From NCBI RefSeq assembly GCF_001467695.1, contig NZ_LNYE01000020.1, positions 195,460 to 259,459 of the forward strand: DNA of 64,000 nt, written 5' to 3'. The first letter of the stretch is position 1, and every line of letters begins with the position of its first letter. Under the pieces are notes generated by a model. The model saw only the letters and a program-made list of their open reading frames with translations, made no database searches and was not told where the DNA came from. Of this stretch, positions 46,398-56,215 are shown one piece after another. The DNA comes from Legionella gratiana (lineage in GTDB: Bacteria; Pseudomonadota; Gammaproteobacteria; Legionellales; Legionellaceae). The position numbers and the translations under genes were made by a program.

Positions 46398-47330
46398 TTA
46401 CGGCAAATTGGTGTGGGTTTTGCTAATCACGTGATTTTCTTCGTTCATTTTTATATCATTTAATGATGCTTTAATACCTCGACATCGGTCTTTATTTTCT
46501 TTTGATGCTCGTGCTTCACTAAAAAAACAAGATCCCGTTGCTACTTTCTTGACAAGAGGGCCGATTAACGATAGACATAACAAAACATTCTTTACAAGAT
46601 GTGCGTTACTGCTATTTTCCTCAAGTTTTTTCAAGCTACCCGAAATACTTTGTATCATACTACTAATGATTTTTCCTCCATCACCGCCTTTAAGATAATC
46701 CTGAATCCCGTTTTTAAGTGTTATTTCGATTTCTCTCATTTCTTTTGCACCTGCTTTTTTTCCATTGTCAGCAGCATCGTGTAATGAAGAAAGTTGCTTG
46801 ATAAGCGGTTCAATGGCATCTACACGTGCCGAGAAAGAATATTTATCTGGAAAGACCTCTGAGATACGCTTTAATTTTTTTATGTCGATAGGAGGCTTCT
46901 CAAATACATATTTTATCTCATAATTACGTATCTTAAGAAGCACTTCTGCTTCTGTGTTACCCTTGATTATATTCTCCATCTGGGATAGTTGCTCATCATT
47001 TAAACAAAAATTCCCTTTACAATCAGACAATAATGACTCATAAAGTGTCGCGAATATTTTCGGTTTACAGTTCACAATAGCCAAATTTAATAATTCTTTT
47101 TTGAATTCGATGTCGAGATAAGGGTGTGATTCTGAGTGTTCTATTATGCGCTCATCCACGAGATACTCACCGTTATCTAGCTGTTCTCGGCTAATTGATT
47201 TTTCTTGTCTTGTTTCTATATAAGATTCTTTTATCAAATTGGATAAATTATCATCATCATCTTTATCTTCATCTTCAAGCATCACACGGGCTCGACGCTT
47301 CAACGTCATTTCCGTTCTAAGGTCATACAT
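46398..47330 (-). CDS. Unknown soluble protein, acidic N-terminal patch
   Basis: 310 residues from ATG 47330 with AGG nine bases upstream; ATG 47369 lacks a site. A strongly acidic run (EDEDKDDDDN) near residue 20, then mostly helical sequence, with a short hydrophobic segment LLCLSLIGPLVKKVA near residue 260 that may be a single membrane-associated helix. No recognised domain. Accessory and lone; effector is possible but unproven. Confidence 0.65.
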   Translation of the reverse strand: MYDLRTEMTLKRRARVMLEDEDKDDDDNLSNLIKESYIETRQEKSISREQLDNGEYLVDERIIEHSESHPYLDIEFKKELLNLAIVNCKPKIFATLYESLLSDCKGNFCLNDEQLSQMENIIKGNTEAEVLLKIRNYEIKYVFEKPPIDIKKLKRISEVFPDKYSFSARVDAIEPLIKQLSSLHDAADNGKKAGAKEMREIEITLKNGIQDYLKGGDGGKIISSMIQSISGSLKKLEENSSNAHLVKNVLLCLSLIGPLVKKVATGSCFFSEARASKENKDRCRGIKASLNDIKMNEENHVISKTHTNLP

Positions 47331-47361
47331 GGTAATTACCTCACCAAAACTAAAAAATATA

Positions 47362-47430
47362 TTAATCAACTAATTTCATAATACCAAATAGCGATTTAGA
47401 GAATATTAAGGGTATACGACATAAATTCAT
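47362..47430 (-). CDS. Possible 22-residue leader peptide
   Basis: ATG 47430 has AAGGA about seven bases upstream (AAAGGAATAAGCCATG). It encodes MNLCRIPLIFSKSLFGIMKL and two more residues, then stops about 30 bases before the ATG of the acidic unknown protein. Too short to be sure; the good ribosome site and close downstream gene suggest a leader peptide, or a chance frame. Confidence 0.3.
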   Translation of the reverse strand: MNLCRIPLIFSKSLFGIMKLVD

Positions 47431-47508
47431 GGCTTATTCCTTTGGGAATGGGTGTAGAAAAAATTAAAGAATAGCCGTTAAATTACAGCCTGGTGCATTG
47501 GTGATAAG

Positions 47509-47628
47509 ATCCCGTAGGTCAGCATGCCCCAATCGTTTCCGACAACCACCTTGGTGAAGCATTGGACCTTCCCTCAACGCTAAGAATATAGCGTAAGTCT
47601 GTTGGCTGTTCCATTACTCCCCTAGGCC
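47509..47628 (-). ncRNA. Candidate yybP-ykoY-like (manganese) riboswitch or other structured RNA
   Basis: Minus-strand bases start CCTAGGGGAGTAATGG; the GGGGAGTA loop is the best-conserved part of the yybP-ykoY family. GCCAACAGACTTAC recalls the GUCAACAUACU segment of gammaproteobacterial members, and GCTGACCTACGG near the 3' end could close P1 with CC-TAGG. An internal perfect stem ACGCTA/TAGCGT is clear. The expected L3 GCAAGACC is only partly matched, and the next gene (acidic unknown) is not an ion transporter, so the call is tentative. Three frames remain open for 25-35 codons, so a gene remnant is an alternative. Confidence 0.4.
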
Positions 47629-47633
47629 AAAAT

Positions 47634-49019
47634 CTAGACTCTGGTTTTCTTTTTTGCTAATGCACTGTTTTTATACGCAAACGAAAAATAAACGACTAAA
47701 CCAATAGCCATCCAAATGACAAAACGCATTATTGTGAGCAAAGGCAAATTTATCATAAGATAAAAACAACTGATCATTCCTAAAATGGGTACATAGGGCA
47801 TACCTGGAGTTTTAAAGGGTCTGTGCAGCTCTGGTTTTTTATAATGCAAATACAAAACACCGGCACATACCATTAAAAAAGCAAATAAAGTACCTACATT
47901 CACCAGTTCAGTGAGATCATGCATCGAAATAAATGCAGCAAATAAACTCATAAAAATACCACTTAATATAATAATGCGAACAGGAGTATGCGTATATGAA
48001 TTGGTTTGTGAGAAAATCTTAGGTAATAATCCATCCCGGGACATGGCTAACATAATACGAGTTAATCCATAAAACAAAACCAGCATTACGGTAGTCAACC
48101 CGGCTATCGCTCCCACACTAATAAGACTTGCAATTGATTTATACCCCAAAACTAATAAGGCATGACTAATTGGTGATGCAACATTAAGCGTGCTGTAATG
48201 TGCGATCCCCGTCAACAAAGTGGCAACAATCATATATATAATGGTACAAATAAATAACGATCCTATTATTCCAATCGGCAAATCACGTTGAGGGTTGATC
48301 GCTTCTTCGGCAGCTGTAGATACTGCATCAAATCCAATATAAGCAAAAAATATTAAGGATGCCCCCTTCACGACTCCTTCCCAACCAAAAGGGAAAAAAG
48401 GCGACCAATTTGAAGGCTCGACCTCTCCAATAGCAATCACAATAAAAATCAAAATAACTAAAAGCTTAGTCATTACCATAATGTTATTAACTCGGGCACT
48501 GGATTTAACCCCCCAAGTTAATAATACCATCAAGACAATAATTATAATGCATGCTAGCAGATTGAAAAAACCTCCATCTTCGGGTCCATGTAAAAGTACT
48601 TTGGGGATATGTAGTTTTAAAATCAAGAAAAAATCATTAGCATAACTACTCCATCCCACGGACACGGCTGAAACGGAAATAGTATATTCAAACAATAAGT
48701 CCCAGCCAACAATCCAGGCAACAATCTCTCCAAAGCCAGCATAAGCATACCCATACGCACTACCACATCCACCAAGCGAAGCAGCCAATTCAGCATAAGA
48801 TAATGCGGAGAAAACACAAGCAAATCCAGCTAATATATATGAAAAAATTACTGCAGGACCAGCATCTACTGCAGCAACTATTCCGGTTAAAACAAAAATA
48901 CCGGCACCAATTATAGCGCCAATGCCTAAAAAAATGAGATCAAATGCAGTAAGACACTTAATAAGAGAGGATCCTTCTTCAAATGATTCACCAATCTCTT
49001 TTTTACGAAACAAGTCCAT
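47634..49019 (-). CDS. APC-family amino acid permease
   Basis: 461 residues with about 12 hydrophobic segments. FLGIGAIIGAGIFVLTG near residue 30 is the APC TM1 substrate-binding motif, followed by GPAVIFSYILAG and SYAELAA. The general form resembles the cationic-amino-acid CAT/YfnA branch; substrate unproven. Legionella depends on amino acids, so such permeases are common. Starts divergently from rcp. Confidence 0.92.
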   Translation of the reverse strand: MDLFRKKEIGESFEEGSSLIKCLTAFDLIFLGIGAIIGAGIFVLTGIVAAVDAGPAVIFSYILAGFACVFSALSYAELAASLGGCGSAYGYAYAGFGEIVAWIVGWDLLFEYTISVSAVSVGWSSYANDFFLILKLHIPKVLLHGPEDGGFFNLLACIIIIVLMVLLTWGVKSSARVNNIMVMTKLLVILIFIVIAIGEVEPSNWSPFFPFGWEGVVKGASLIFFAYIGFDAVSTAAEEAINPQRDLPIGIIGSLFICTIIYMIVATLLTGIAHYSTLNVASPISHALLVLGYKSIASLISVGAIAGLTTVMLVLFYGLTRIMLAMSRDGLLPKIFSQTNSYTHTPVRIIILSGIFMSLFAAFISMHDLTELVNVGTLFAFLMVCAGVLYLHYKKPELHRPFKTPGMPYVPILGMISCFYLMINLPLLTIMRFVIWMAIGLVVYFSFAYKNSALAKKKTRV

Positions 49020-49134
49020 GTTAGTATGCTCTTATTTTTAATAGTTAAACTTAATAAGCAAGAACGCTGCAAATCAATATGAGGTAAATTCGCTCAAATT
49101 AAATTTGACATTATTTCCTCTAGGTTATAAATAA

Positions 49135-49830
49135 ATGAATCCATTGGCTGTACGTAATTTCATTATAGGATTATTAATTGTATTTTCTTTAAATACATTT
49201 TGTAACCCTTCTACGATTTCTAATTCTTCGTCTCATAGTATAGGCAAGAACTCAAACATTAATACAATCAAAATAACTACGAATAGTAAAGCCCCAAAAA
49301 AAACTGAGTTGGCCGCTGAAGAACCAAAGGGATGTAAATATTGGCTTCCTTTATTCAAACCTCTTTGTCATCGACTACATCAGGTATGGACAGAAGGGCA
49401 TACCGACCTTTATTTTTCAGGCTATGCTTGGCATAACCGCTTTACTTACTCTGCAGAGCGACTGCAAGAAAAAAAATACAACGAGCTCGCCTGGGGCGGC
49501 GGATTAGGCAAGGGCTTTTTCGATGAAAAAGGAAATTGGCATGGTCTTTATGCCATCGCATTCCTTGACTCTCATCGTAATGTTGAACCTACTGCGGGAT
49601 ATGCATATTTGAAAGTAGCAAATGTCACTAAAGAGTTTAAGGCAGGTTTAGGCTTTTCTGTACTGGTTACTGCTCGTCCTGACATCTTTCATAATATCCC
49701 TTTTCCAGGGATAGTGCCCTGGGCTGGAATGTTTTATAAAAAACTTTCACTCAAAGCCGCTTATATTCCTGGCTCTTCAACAAATGGAAATGTACTGTAT
49801 CTGGTAGGAACATATTCTTTTGATAAATAG
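49135..49830 (+). CDS. rcp: Lipid A palmitoyltransferase PagP-like, Rcp
   Basis: 231 residues. Signal segment (about 1-22), a Ser/Thr/Lys linker, then the PagP barrel: [20 protein letters not shown] with the catalytic His, [15 protein letters not shown] giving the Asp-Ser pair, and a C-terminal [10 protein letters not shown] strand. PagP transfers palmitate to lipid A in the outer membrane. The L. pneumophila homologue Rcp confers resistance to cationic peptides and helps intracellular survival. Confidence 0.9.
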   Translation: MNPLAVRNFIIGLLIVFSLNTFCNPSTISNSSSHSIGKNSNINTIKITTNSKAPKKTELAAEEPKGCKYWLPLFKPLCHRLHQVWTEGHTDLYFSGYAWHNRFTYSAERLQEKKYNELAWGGGLGKGFFDEKGNWHGLYAIAFLDSHRNVEPTAGYAYLKVANVTKEFKAGLGFSVLVTARPDIFHNIPFPGIVPWAGMFYKKLSLKAAYIPGSSTNGNVLYLVGTYSFDK

Positions 49831-49995
49831 TTGTAGCGAACTTCAAAAACGAACCTTTATCACTGCCCTGTCTAAAGGATTTGTCATTTTCGCAAAAACG
49901 GAAATCCATTCCTATTTGAGCGTCTTTAATATCTCCCTGATTTTTTTAAAAAAATGTGCTATGTTTTAAATACATCAATCAGTTCTATCATTAAA

Positions 49996-50502
49996 ATGAA
50001 ATCATTTATCGAACAAGCTCAATTTTATGCTGCCTATCACCAAAATATCAAAACACGTTACACTCATTTGGCAGGTGTCCCAATTCTCATTTTGGCTGCA
50101 ATGATTTTCTTAGGTTTTATAAAAATAATTATGCCCGGTATTTTTGCGACGAATCTTGCATTTTTCGCCACTGTGGGAGCCTTAGTTTATTATTTTCGTT
50201 TGCATTGGCAATTGGCTTTAGCGCTTACACCAATTCTGTTTATTCTGTTATTGATTGCAAATTGGTTTAGCCAAGATGGACCAACACCTTTTGGCGTTTG
50301 GTTTTTTATTATCTTTTTTATCATAGGGTTAGGATTGCAATTTTATGGCCATTATTTGGGAGGTAAAAGACCTGCCTTTATGGATAATTGTAACCAAGCA
50401 CTGATCGCACCTTTATGTCTGGTTGCGGAACTCTTTTTTATGGCAGGATATATGCAGTCTTTAAAAGATCAAATATATGGCCCTGAAGAAAAAGAAGTTT
50501 AG
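49996..50502 (+). CDS. Mpo1-like (DUF962) membrane protein
   Basis: 168 residues from ATG 49996; a start at 49954 adds residues not typical of the family. Opens FIEQAQFYAAYHQNIKTRY followed by THLAGVPI, and later FYGHYLGGKRPAF and ALIAPLCLVAELFF, the two His-containing motifs of the Mpo1/YGL010w family. Yeast Mpo1 is an ER iron dioxygenase for 2-hydroxy fatty acids. Four or so TM helices. Role in bacteria is inferred from the family only. Confidence 0.87.
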   Translation: MKSFIEQAQFYAAYHQNIKTRYTHLAGVPILILAAMIFLGFIKIIMPGIFATNLAFFATVGALVYYFRLHWQLALALTPILFILLLIANWFSQDGPTPFGVWFFIIFFIIGLGLQFYGHYLGGKRPAFMDNCNQALIAPLCLVAELFFMAGYMQSLKDQIYGPEEKEV

Positions 50503-50578
50503 CTTCATATTTAGTTAAGCGATCACAGAAGCTTGGCTGAACTCTAACATGGCCATTTCCCTGATAGGAGCTTTTACA

Positions 50579-50690
50579 TAGAGCACAACCCCGTAGGTTT
50601 TCGACAAGGCGCAAATGGAGTTTACATAAAGTAAATGACCGCCGAGTGAGTTTGCAACGCAGTATAAAACTCTTAGTGGGTGGTGCTATA
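50579..50690. repeat. Second type of inverted-repeat element
   Basis: About 112 bases. Left end TAGAGCACAACCCCGTAGG and right end GTGGGTGGTGCTATA are imperfect inverse complements. The centre (ATAAAGTAAATGACCG...TTGCAACGCAGTATAAAAC) resembles the centre of the element at 45182-45316 (GTATGTAAGTAACGCAGAAAAC), suggesting two subfamilies of one repeat. The right end touches the stop of the RgpF-like gene. Confidence 0.55.
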
Positions 50691-50692
50691 TA

Positions 50693-52198
50693 TTACATCT
50701 TGATGAACTTTATGGATGGATCAACAACTAATAGTGTTGAAAATAGACGTTCAAAGATAAACGGAAAATAAGGAGCGTTTATCCTTTCGTCAGCACGTTT
50801 TTTTAATATTATATTTCTTAAATAAAGAGGGCTTTCATATAAAATGTAATAGTAAATTGGCAAAGTGAATGCCATATATTTCGCCCAAAATGATTCATTT
50901 CCTACCCAATAATTACAGTAAGCCGTGTTATTTACATCATTTTGAATGGAGAACAGATCAATATTGTATTTGAGTTGAATTAAGATATTTTGCGTTAATT
51001 CAGTGATTTTAGCATGATGAAGATCTCCTTGCTTCCACACACTATGATGAATAGCTTCTTGTGGAAAAGGATTAACAAAATAAACATCATACCCAGGATT
51101 ACTTTTGATAAAATCAAAAAACCGCTCGCCGCTTAATCCCGTTTTTCTTTTAAACTTCCAGGATACAGCCCCTACAAGGCCATATTGTTTATGAAGAGAT
51201 GCATCGAAAATCTTTTTAAATACGCCATATTCACAAAGTATCGGTGCAAGTGAATCTGAATTATCATAAGGAATAAATTGTTCTTCCAAGAAATATTGTT
51301 GTTTCTTTTTATAAAAAATTTGATGTATAGCAATAGAAGATTCACCGTTAAAACGATCATCATGCAATCGAGAATTTTTGAACCTATGAAAATTAGGCAC
51401 AAGAGAAAGATCATAGCCATATTTCATTACTTGAAGTTGCCACCCTCGATTATCTACTGTTAATGGAAATCGATCATGGATAACCGAAACCTTTAAAAAG
51501 GGGAACCCATCATCTAATAATGTTCGCCAATGGAATAAAGTTGGATCATACATGGTTCTTGAAGGAAACAATACTTCACAACGCAAGCCCTCTTTTTCTA
51601 AGCAACAGGTAAGCTGAGTTTCATAATTTGCAATTGCTTTGTCCTTGTTTTTGTAAGGTACTATGTTACGAACAAATTTTTGAAAAATTTGCGAGGATAG
51701 TGCTTGTGTTTTCAGCACTAAAAAGTAGCTTTGAAAATGTCGTGGGGAACGATACTCGTTAAAATTGTCAGTCAATCCAATAAAATCAGCTGATGACTGA
51801 CGAATTTGCTCGATCAGTTTTTTAAACAAGTCATTATTTGTTGGACCAATGATGCTGTCATTCAACAAATAAAGTGTTTTTGCATTATAAAGTTGTGGGT
51901 ATTCATAAAAAATATGAGCCCAAGCTGCAAAATCAAAACCAGAGTTTTGTCGAACAAATACCCCATTAGTTTCTTGGATAATATCAGCGTTAATGTCGAT
52001 ATTCGATTGATTCGCAGCAACAATTAAAATGATGGCTATTTTTTGTTTTTTTAAAGAACGGAGATAATGTTGAACATGGGGTTTGATTACACCCTGAGGA
52101 GCAAAGGTAACAAAAAGCGCTATTTCATCACTATAAGTAAACGACTTCAGGCAAATAAGGCGCGCCTTTTTTACCTTAGATTTTAACAAGAAGTTCAT
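50693..52198 (-). CDS. RgpF-like rhamnan-synthesis glycosyltransferase-family protein
   Basis: 501 residues. FVTFAPQGVIKPHVQHYLRSL near residue 30, VRQNSGFDFAAWAHIFYEYP near residue 82 and YLLNDSIIGP near residue 110 are the successive motifs of the RgpF family (PF05045), whose members help assemble rhamnose-containing polysaccharides. The C-terminal half is divergent. Likely acts in surface-glycan synthesis; no sugar-nucleotide or O-antigen genes are adjacent. No signal peptide. Confidence 0.85.
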   Translation of the reverse strand: MNFLLKSKVKKARLICLKSFTYSDEIALFVTFAPQGVIKPHVQHYLRSLKKQKIAIILIVAANQSNIDINADIIQETNGVFVRQNSGFDFAAWAHIFYEYPQLYNAKTLYLLNDSIIGPTNNDLFKKLIEQIRQSSADFIGLTDNFNEYRSPRHFQSYFLVLKTQALSSQIFQKFVRNIVPYKNKDKAIANYETQLTCCLEKEGLRCEVLFPSRTMYDPTLFHWRTLLDDGFPFLKVSVIHDRFPLTVDNRGWQLQVMKYGYDLSLVPNFHRFKNSRLHDDRFNGESSIAIHQIFYKKKQQYFLEEQFIPYDNSDSLAPILCEYGVFKKIFDASLHKQYGLVGAVSWKFKRKTGLSGERFFDFIKSNPGYDVYFVNPFPQEAIHHSVWKQGDLHHAKITELTQNILIQLKYNIDLFSIQNDVNNTAYCNYWVGNESFWAKYMAFTLPIYYYILYESPLYLRNIILKKRADERINAPYFPFIFERLFSTLLVVDPSIKFIKM

Positions 52199-52279
52199 GA
52201 TCCATTTTACAGCGCATTTATGGCCTGTCCTAGAATGATAAATGATTTCATTGTATTTTAGTAGTTTTGAACTCTCTGT

Positions 52280-54397
52280 TCACGCAAATTGAGGCTTCAT
52301 AATTTTAAAACAGTGATGAATTTTTTGATTTCGTTTAAAATCTTGATCAATAGTTTGGGCACTAATATCCTGTATTGAGTATTTTTCCTTAAGCGTGGGA
52401 TCTAATTTAAATTGACGTAAATTGGTTGAAAAATACAAAACACCATCAGGATTTAACAACCGCATTGCTGCATTCACCAATGAAACATGATCTCTTTGAA
52501 TATCTAAAGTATCTATCATTCGCTTTGAATTTGAAAAACTGGGTGGATCTAAAAAGATTACATCAAAACGCTCTCGAGTAACCCTCATCCACTCACGACA
52601 ATCAAATTGCACAAACTGATGCTTCGATAAGTCCAGATGATTTAACTTAAAATTTTCCTCAGCCCAACGTAAATAAGTATGAGACAGATCCACATTAGTT
52701 GTTAAAGCTCCTGCCAAAGCCGCATGGACACTAGCACTTGCTGTATAACAAAAGCAATTCAGAAAACGGGTTCCGGGTTTCAATTTAGCGAAATTTAAGC
52801 GGAGTAACCTATGGTCTAAAAATAAACCCGTATCTAAGTAATCATATAAATTAACCAATAACTTAGCTTGTCCCTCAGTAACAACCATGGTTTTTCGACT
52901 ATGATTTAGTTTTTGATATTGTGCACTCCCCTTTTGCTGTTTACGCTGTTTGACTACCAATTTTTCAGGAGTCAATCCTAACGCTTTGGGAACAACCTGC
53001 ATGACGTCCAAGCTGCGTTTTTCTGCTTTAGATAGAGACACACTGGCAGGAGCTGCATATTCTTGTAATACCACATAATCATTATAAACATCGATGGCAT
53101 AGGCATACTCTGGCAGATCAGCATCATAGACTCGATAACAAGAAATATTATTTTTTTTAGCCCACTTTTGTAAATGGCGATAATTCTTTTCAAGACGATT
53201 TAAAAGCATTTGTGCATGTTCAGAAACAACATTGCTCATAGCTCCTTTAAGCTCATTAGCAACATTTATATTCAGATAATAAAGTTTACATTCTAAGGCA
53301 CCATTATAGAGAGTATATTGCTTATGAGCACGTAATCCTAAAGCCTTTGCCAACATAGGAGTAGACGTCAATACTGCAGCCTGCCATCCTTGATAGCGTT
53401 CATGTAATATTTTACCAAACTGCTGGTATAAAGGGACAAGATGGGACACATCGCCTAATCGCTCCCCGTAAGGTGGATTGCATACGACGATACCCATTTT
53501 CGCCGTAGGACCAATCTCCTTCAACGTTTGTGCTTTAAAATGTACCAATGGAGCGACTCCAGCACGTTCCGCATTCGTACGTGCCGCAGCAATCATTTTA
53601 TGATCGACATCCGTACCCATTAACGTTGTGGGCAAAATTTTAACTTGTTGCAGCGCATCTACACGTAATTTTTCCCATAATGAAGATTGATGTTGTACCC
53701 AATATTGTAAGGATTGATCCTGACGCAATAAACCCGGAGCAATATGTGCTGCCATCATTGCCGCCTCAATCACTAAAGTTCCAGAACCACAAAAAGGATC
53801 ATGCAATGTGTACCCTTTAGCCGCTAACTCTGGCCATTTGACTCGCATAAGTAGCGCCGCGGCAATATTCTCTTTCAAAGGAGCAGTACCAGCCTTACTA
53901 CGATACCCCCTTTGATGCAAACTATATCCAGTTAAATCAAAACTTACAGTAATTACATCATTTTTTAAGTGAGCATGAATAAGAATTTGTGGTTTTTCTT
54001 TATCTACAGATGGGCGTGAGCGATTAAGTCGTCGAAAATGATCCACTATCCCATCTTTGACTACTTGCGCCCCAAACATTGTATTACGTATATGTTCTGA
54101 TGTACCATGAAATTCAATGGCTATGGTCTTATCTTGCGAAAATACCGTCTGCCAATGAAATTGAGTACACAGCTGGTGCAAAGACTGCTCATTTCCTGCA
54201 TATCCACTAAAAAGAATCAGTTGCACTCTGTTTGCTATTCTGGACCAAAGACATAATTTATATACAGTCAGTAAAGTGGCTTCACCATAAACTCCTTGTG
54301 GACTTACACGAGTAACCGATAAGCCTAAAGTTTTTAATTCTTCCTCTAATAAATATTCAAGTCCTTTTGGACAGCTTATGAATAAAGAGTATTTCAT
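52280..54397 (-). CDS. rlmL: Bifunctional 23S rRNA methyltransferase RlmKL
   Basis: 705 residues. N-terminal THUMP plus RlmL part (m2G2445), with DPFCGSGTLVIEAAMMAA and the VCNPPYGERLG catalytic NPPY motif; C-terminal RlmK part (m7G2069) with RFLNCFCYTASASVHAALAG and VIFLDPPSFSNSK (short pieces shown). The fused form is typical of gammaproteobacteria. The ATG overlaps the darP stop by four bases. Confidence 0.96.
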   Translation of the reverse strand: MKYSLFISCPKGLEYLLEEELKTLGLSVTRVSPQGVYGEATLLTVYKLCLWSRIANRVQLILFSGYAGNEQSLHQLCTQFHWQTVFSQDKTIAIEFHGTSEHIRNTMFGAQVVKDGIVDHFRRLNRSRPSVDKEKPQILIHAHLKNDVITVSFDLTGYSLHQRGYRSKAGTAPLKENIAAALLMRVKWPELAAKGYTLHDPFCGSGTLVIEAAMMAAHIAPGLLRQDQSLQYWVQHQSSLWEKLRVDALQQVKILPTTLMGTDVDHKMIAAARTNAERAGVAPLVHFKAQTLKEIGPTAKMGIVVCNPPYGERLGDVSHLVPLYQQFGKILHERYQGWQAAVLTSTPMLAKALGLRAHKQYTLYNGALECKLYYLNINVANELKGAMSNVVSEHAQMLLNRLEKNYRHLQKWAKKNNISCYRVYDADLPEYAYAIDVYNDYVVLQEYAAPASVSLSKAEKRSLDVMQVVPKALGLTPEKLVVKQRKQQKGSAQYQKLNHSRKTMVVTEGQAKLLVNLYDYLDTGLFLDHRLLRLNFAKLKPGTRFLNCFCYTASASVHAALAGALTTNVDLSHTYLRWAEENFKLNHLDLSKHQFVQFDCREWMRVTRERFDVIFLDPPSFSNSKRMIDTLDIQRDHVSLVNAAMRLLNPDGVLYFSTNLRQFKLDPTLKEKYSIQDISAQTIDQDFKRNQKIHHCFKIMKPQFA

Positions 54398-54873
54398 GCT
54401 ATAGATGTCCTCAAATAGCGAAAAAGCGCCTTCCCAGCACCTAAATTCTTTTCTTTTTGTTGTTCATCCACTGCTTTTTTAATAAGCTGTCTTAAGTGCT
54501 GAACATCCTCAGGATGATAAGCTTCAATAAATTCAGTTAATGCCTCTTTGCCTTCATTGATTAAACGATCACGCCAATGCTCAACCTCATGAAATGATGC
54601 CGTTACAGCACTATCCTCTTCAAGCATACGCTCATAAGTAGACAGGATTTCTTCATAATCAGCGGCACGCATCAATTTACCAATTAACTGCGCTTGCCTT
54701 CTTTTAGCTCCATGGCTTTTTATGGACTTTGCATCAATAATTGCTTTATAGAGATTTTCAGGAAGAGGAAGTAAATCCAGTTTAGGGACACTCAAATCAA
54801 TAAACTTTACACCCATTTTTTGTAAAAAATCGGCTTCTCGTTTTCTCTGTGATTTACTAACAGGTTCATCCAT
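54394..54873 (-). CDS. darP: Ribosome maturation factor DarP (YjgA)
   Basis: 159 residues. SKSQRKREADFLQKMG, VPKLDLLPLPENLYKAI and RYEEI-like RAADYEEIL stretch, then RQLIKKAVDEQQKEKN and LGAGKALFRYLR, match the DarP/YjgA family that acts on late 50S subunits. Overlaps rlmKL (ATGA), a sensible ribosome-biogenesis pair. Confidence 0.93.
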   Translation of the reverse strand: MDEPVSKSQRKREADFLQKMGVKFIDLSVPKLDLLPLPENLYKAIIDAKSIKSHGAKRRQAQLIGKLMRAADYEEILSTYERMLEEDSAVTASFHEVEHWRDRLINEGKEALTEFIEAYHPEDVQHLRQLIKKAVDEQQKEKNLGAGKALFRYLRTSIA

Positions 54874-54953
54874 AGTATTTGTTTTTTATCTAAAATTTAC
54901 ATAATCATACTATATACTTCGCATGACACCAAATGACGCTCAAAATATAGGCA

Positions 54954-55871
54954 CTATTCAGCCGCTACGAACGAAATAGGGGCTGGCATTTGTGCGAGCT
55001 CTTTGCGTGAACGAGAGCGTAAATACGTATGCCCCACTGCTAAAAAGTTATAGATCAAGATGAATAATAAAAGGTCTTGCAACCAAGCAATAGTTAATTG
55101 CATAAAAATAGAAATAGTAATAAAGACGCCAATACAGCCTGAAAAGCTTAAAATCATGGTTTTTTTTAAGGGAATCTTATCATGTTTCAAAAATACTAAA
55201 GTAGTTAACGGTTGTTGCATAGCTCCAGCAGTAGTCATAATTGGAAAAGCTACTACTGGTGAAATATTCATTAAAAATAAAACACATTGCACCAAAACAA
55301 ATAATCCTATTCCCACCGATGTAAGAGCCCCACAGACAACCATTGCCCCAAAGCCGACAATTAATTTCCATGAATGGAGTTCCGTTAACTCACCGCACAC
55401 AGGTAATAAACGAAACTTATGGGAGATTAAGAGCATGATAATTACTGCAAAACAACAAACCATTGTCAAACGGATTGCCTGTTTACTTAGATGACTCACT
55501 ACAATACCGCCCACTAAACCACCAACACAAGTTCCAGCGATTAATGTTAAAAGAGTTGTTAAATCTACATCGATTAGGCTCATAAAAAATAAGGACTCGA
55601 TAGCTCCTGGAATGACTTGAGCTCCATTATTTACTGCGGGCATTTCATCATCACGGAAAGTGCCCATGATTTTCGCCAATGCAACATTGACAGCAAAACT
55701 ACCAATACCTAAGGTATCTGCCACAAACGCAACAATACCACTTACACCTAATTTTAAATATTGATATATTGATAAAGGCTCGGAAGGTTGTCGAATAAGC
55801 TTTAAAAGCATCACGGCTCCGCAAAGCAAACTTAATAAAAGTATGCTAAACGTGATAAAAAAAATAACCAT
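54954..55871 (-). CDS. TSUP (TauE/SafE)-family membrane transporter
   Basis: 305 residues with about eight TM segments. LGVSGIVAFVADTLGIGSFA near residue 45, GTCVGGLVGGIVVSHLS and GALTSVGIGLFVLVQ are the glycine-rich repeats of TSUP permeases, exporters or importers of sulfur-containing anions. Substrate is unknown. Alone on the minus strand. Confidence 0.85.
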   Translation of the reverse strand: MVIFFITFSILLLSLLCGAVMLLKLIRQPSEPLSIYQYLKLGVSGIVAFVADTLGIGSFAVNVALAKIMGTFRDDEMPAVNNGAQVIPGAIESLFFMSLIDVDLTTLLTLIAGTCVGGLVGGIVVSHLSKQAIRLTMVCCFAVIIMLLISHKFRLLPVCGELTELHSWKLIVGFGAMVVCGALTSVGIGLFVLVQCVLFLMNISPVVAFPIMTTAGAMQQPLTTLVFLKHDKIPLKKTMILSFSGCIGVFITISIFMQLTIAWLQDLLLFILIYNFLAVGHTYLRSRSRKELAQMPAPISFVAAE

Positions 55872-56164
55872 CCGGCTCCCAACTTAGATAAGATAAGATC
55901 AAATACAAATTAAAATCTGGTAATTATATACCAATTATAGTGTTCGGCAAACAACATATAGACCAAAAAACAAACTCTATGAATTGGTCAAAGGCAAAAA
56001 AACCGAAGCAAGCACCTAATTCGCTCATAAATAAAATGATACTGAAGATAAACTCAGCCTCACTGCCCTTGACTTAAGGAAAACACGGCTTGTCCGCGGT
56101 ACAATGGCATGATGAAACAAGCTCATATACTGGGGCCGCTAACTAGTCGAGGGACGTAGACCGA
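55872..56164. other. Intergenic region
   Basis: Between the TSUP gene and the M4 protease terminator. Contains a CCGCGG site at 56094 in GCTTGTCCGCGGTAC, like those near 22520 and 28311. No gene, tRNA or repeat otherwise seen. Confidence 0.4.
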
Positions 56165-56198
56165 GAAAAATACCGTAAAATGCATCGCATTTATACGG
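56165..56198 (-). terminator. Terminator of the M4 protease gene
   Basis: Minus strand CCGTATAAATGC-GAT-GCATTTTACGG then TATTTTT, about 20-50 bases after the protease stop. One-base stem irregularity. Confidence 0.75.
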
Positions 56199-56215
56199 AA
56201 TATTCTTTAGTTTAC

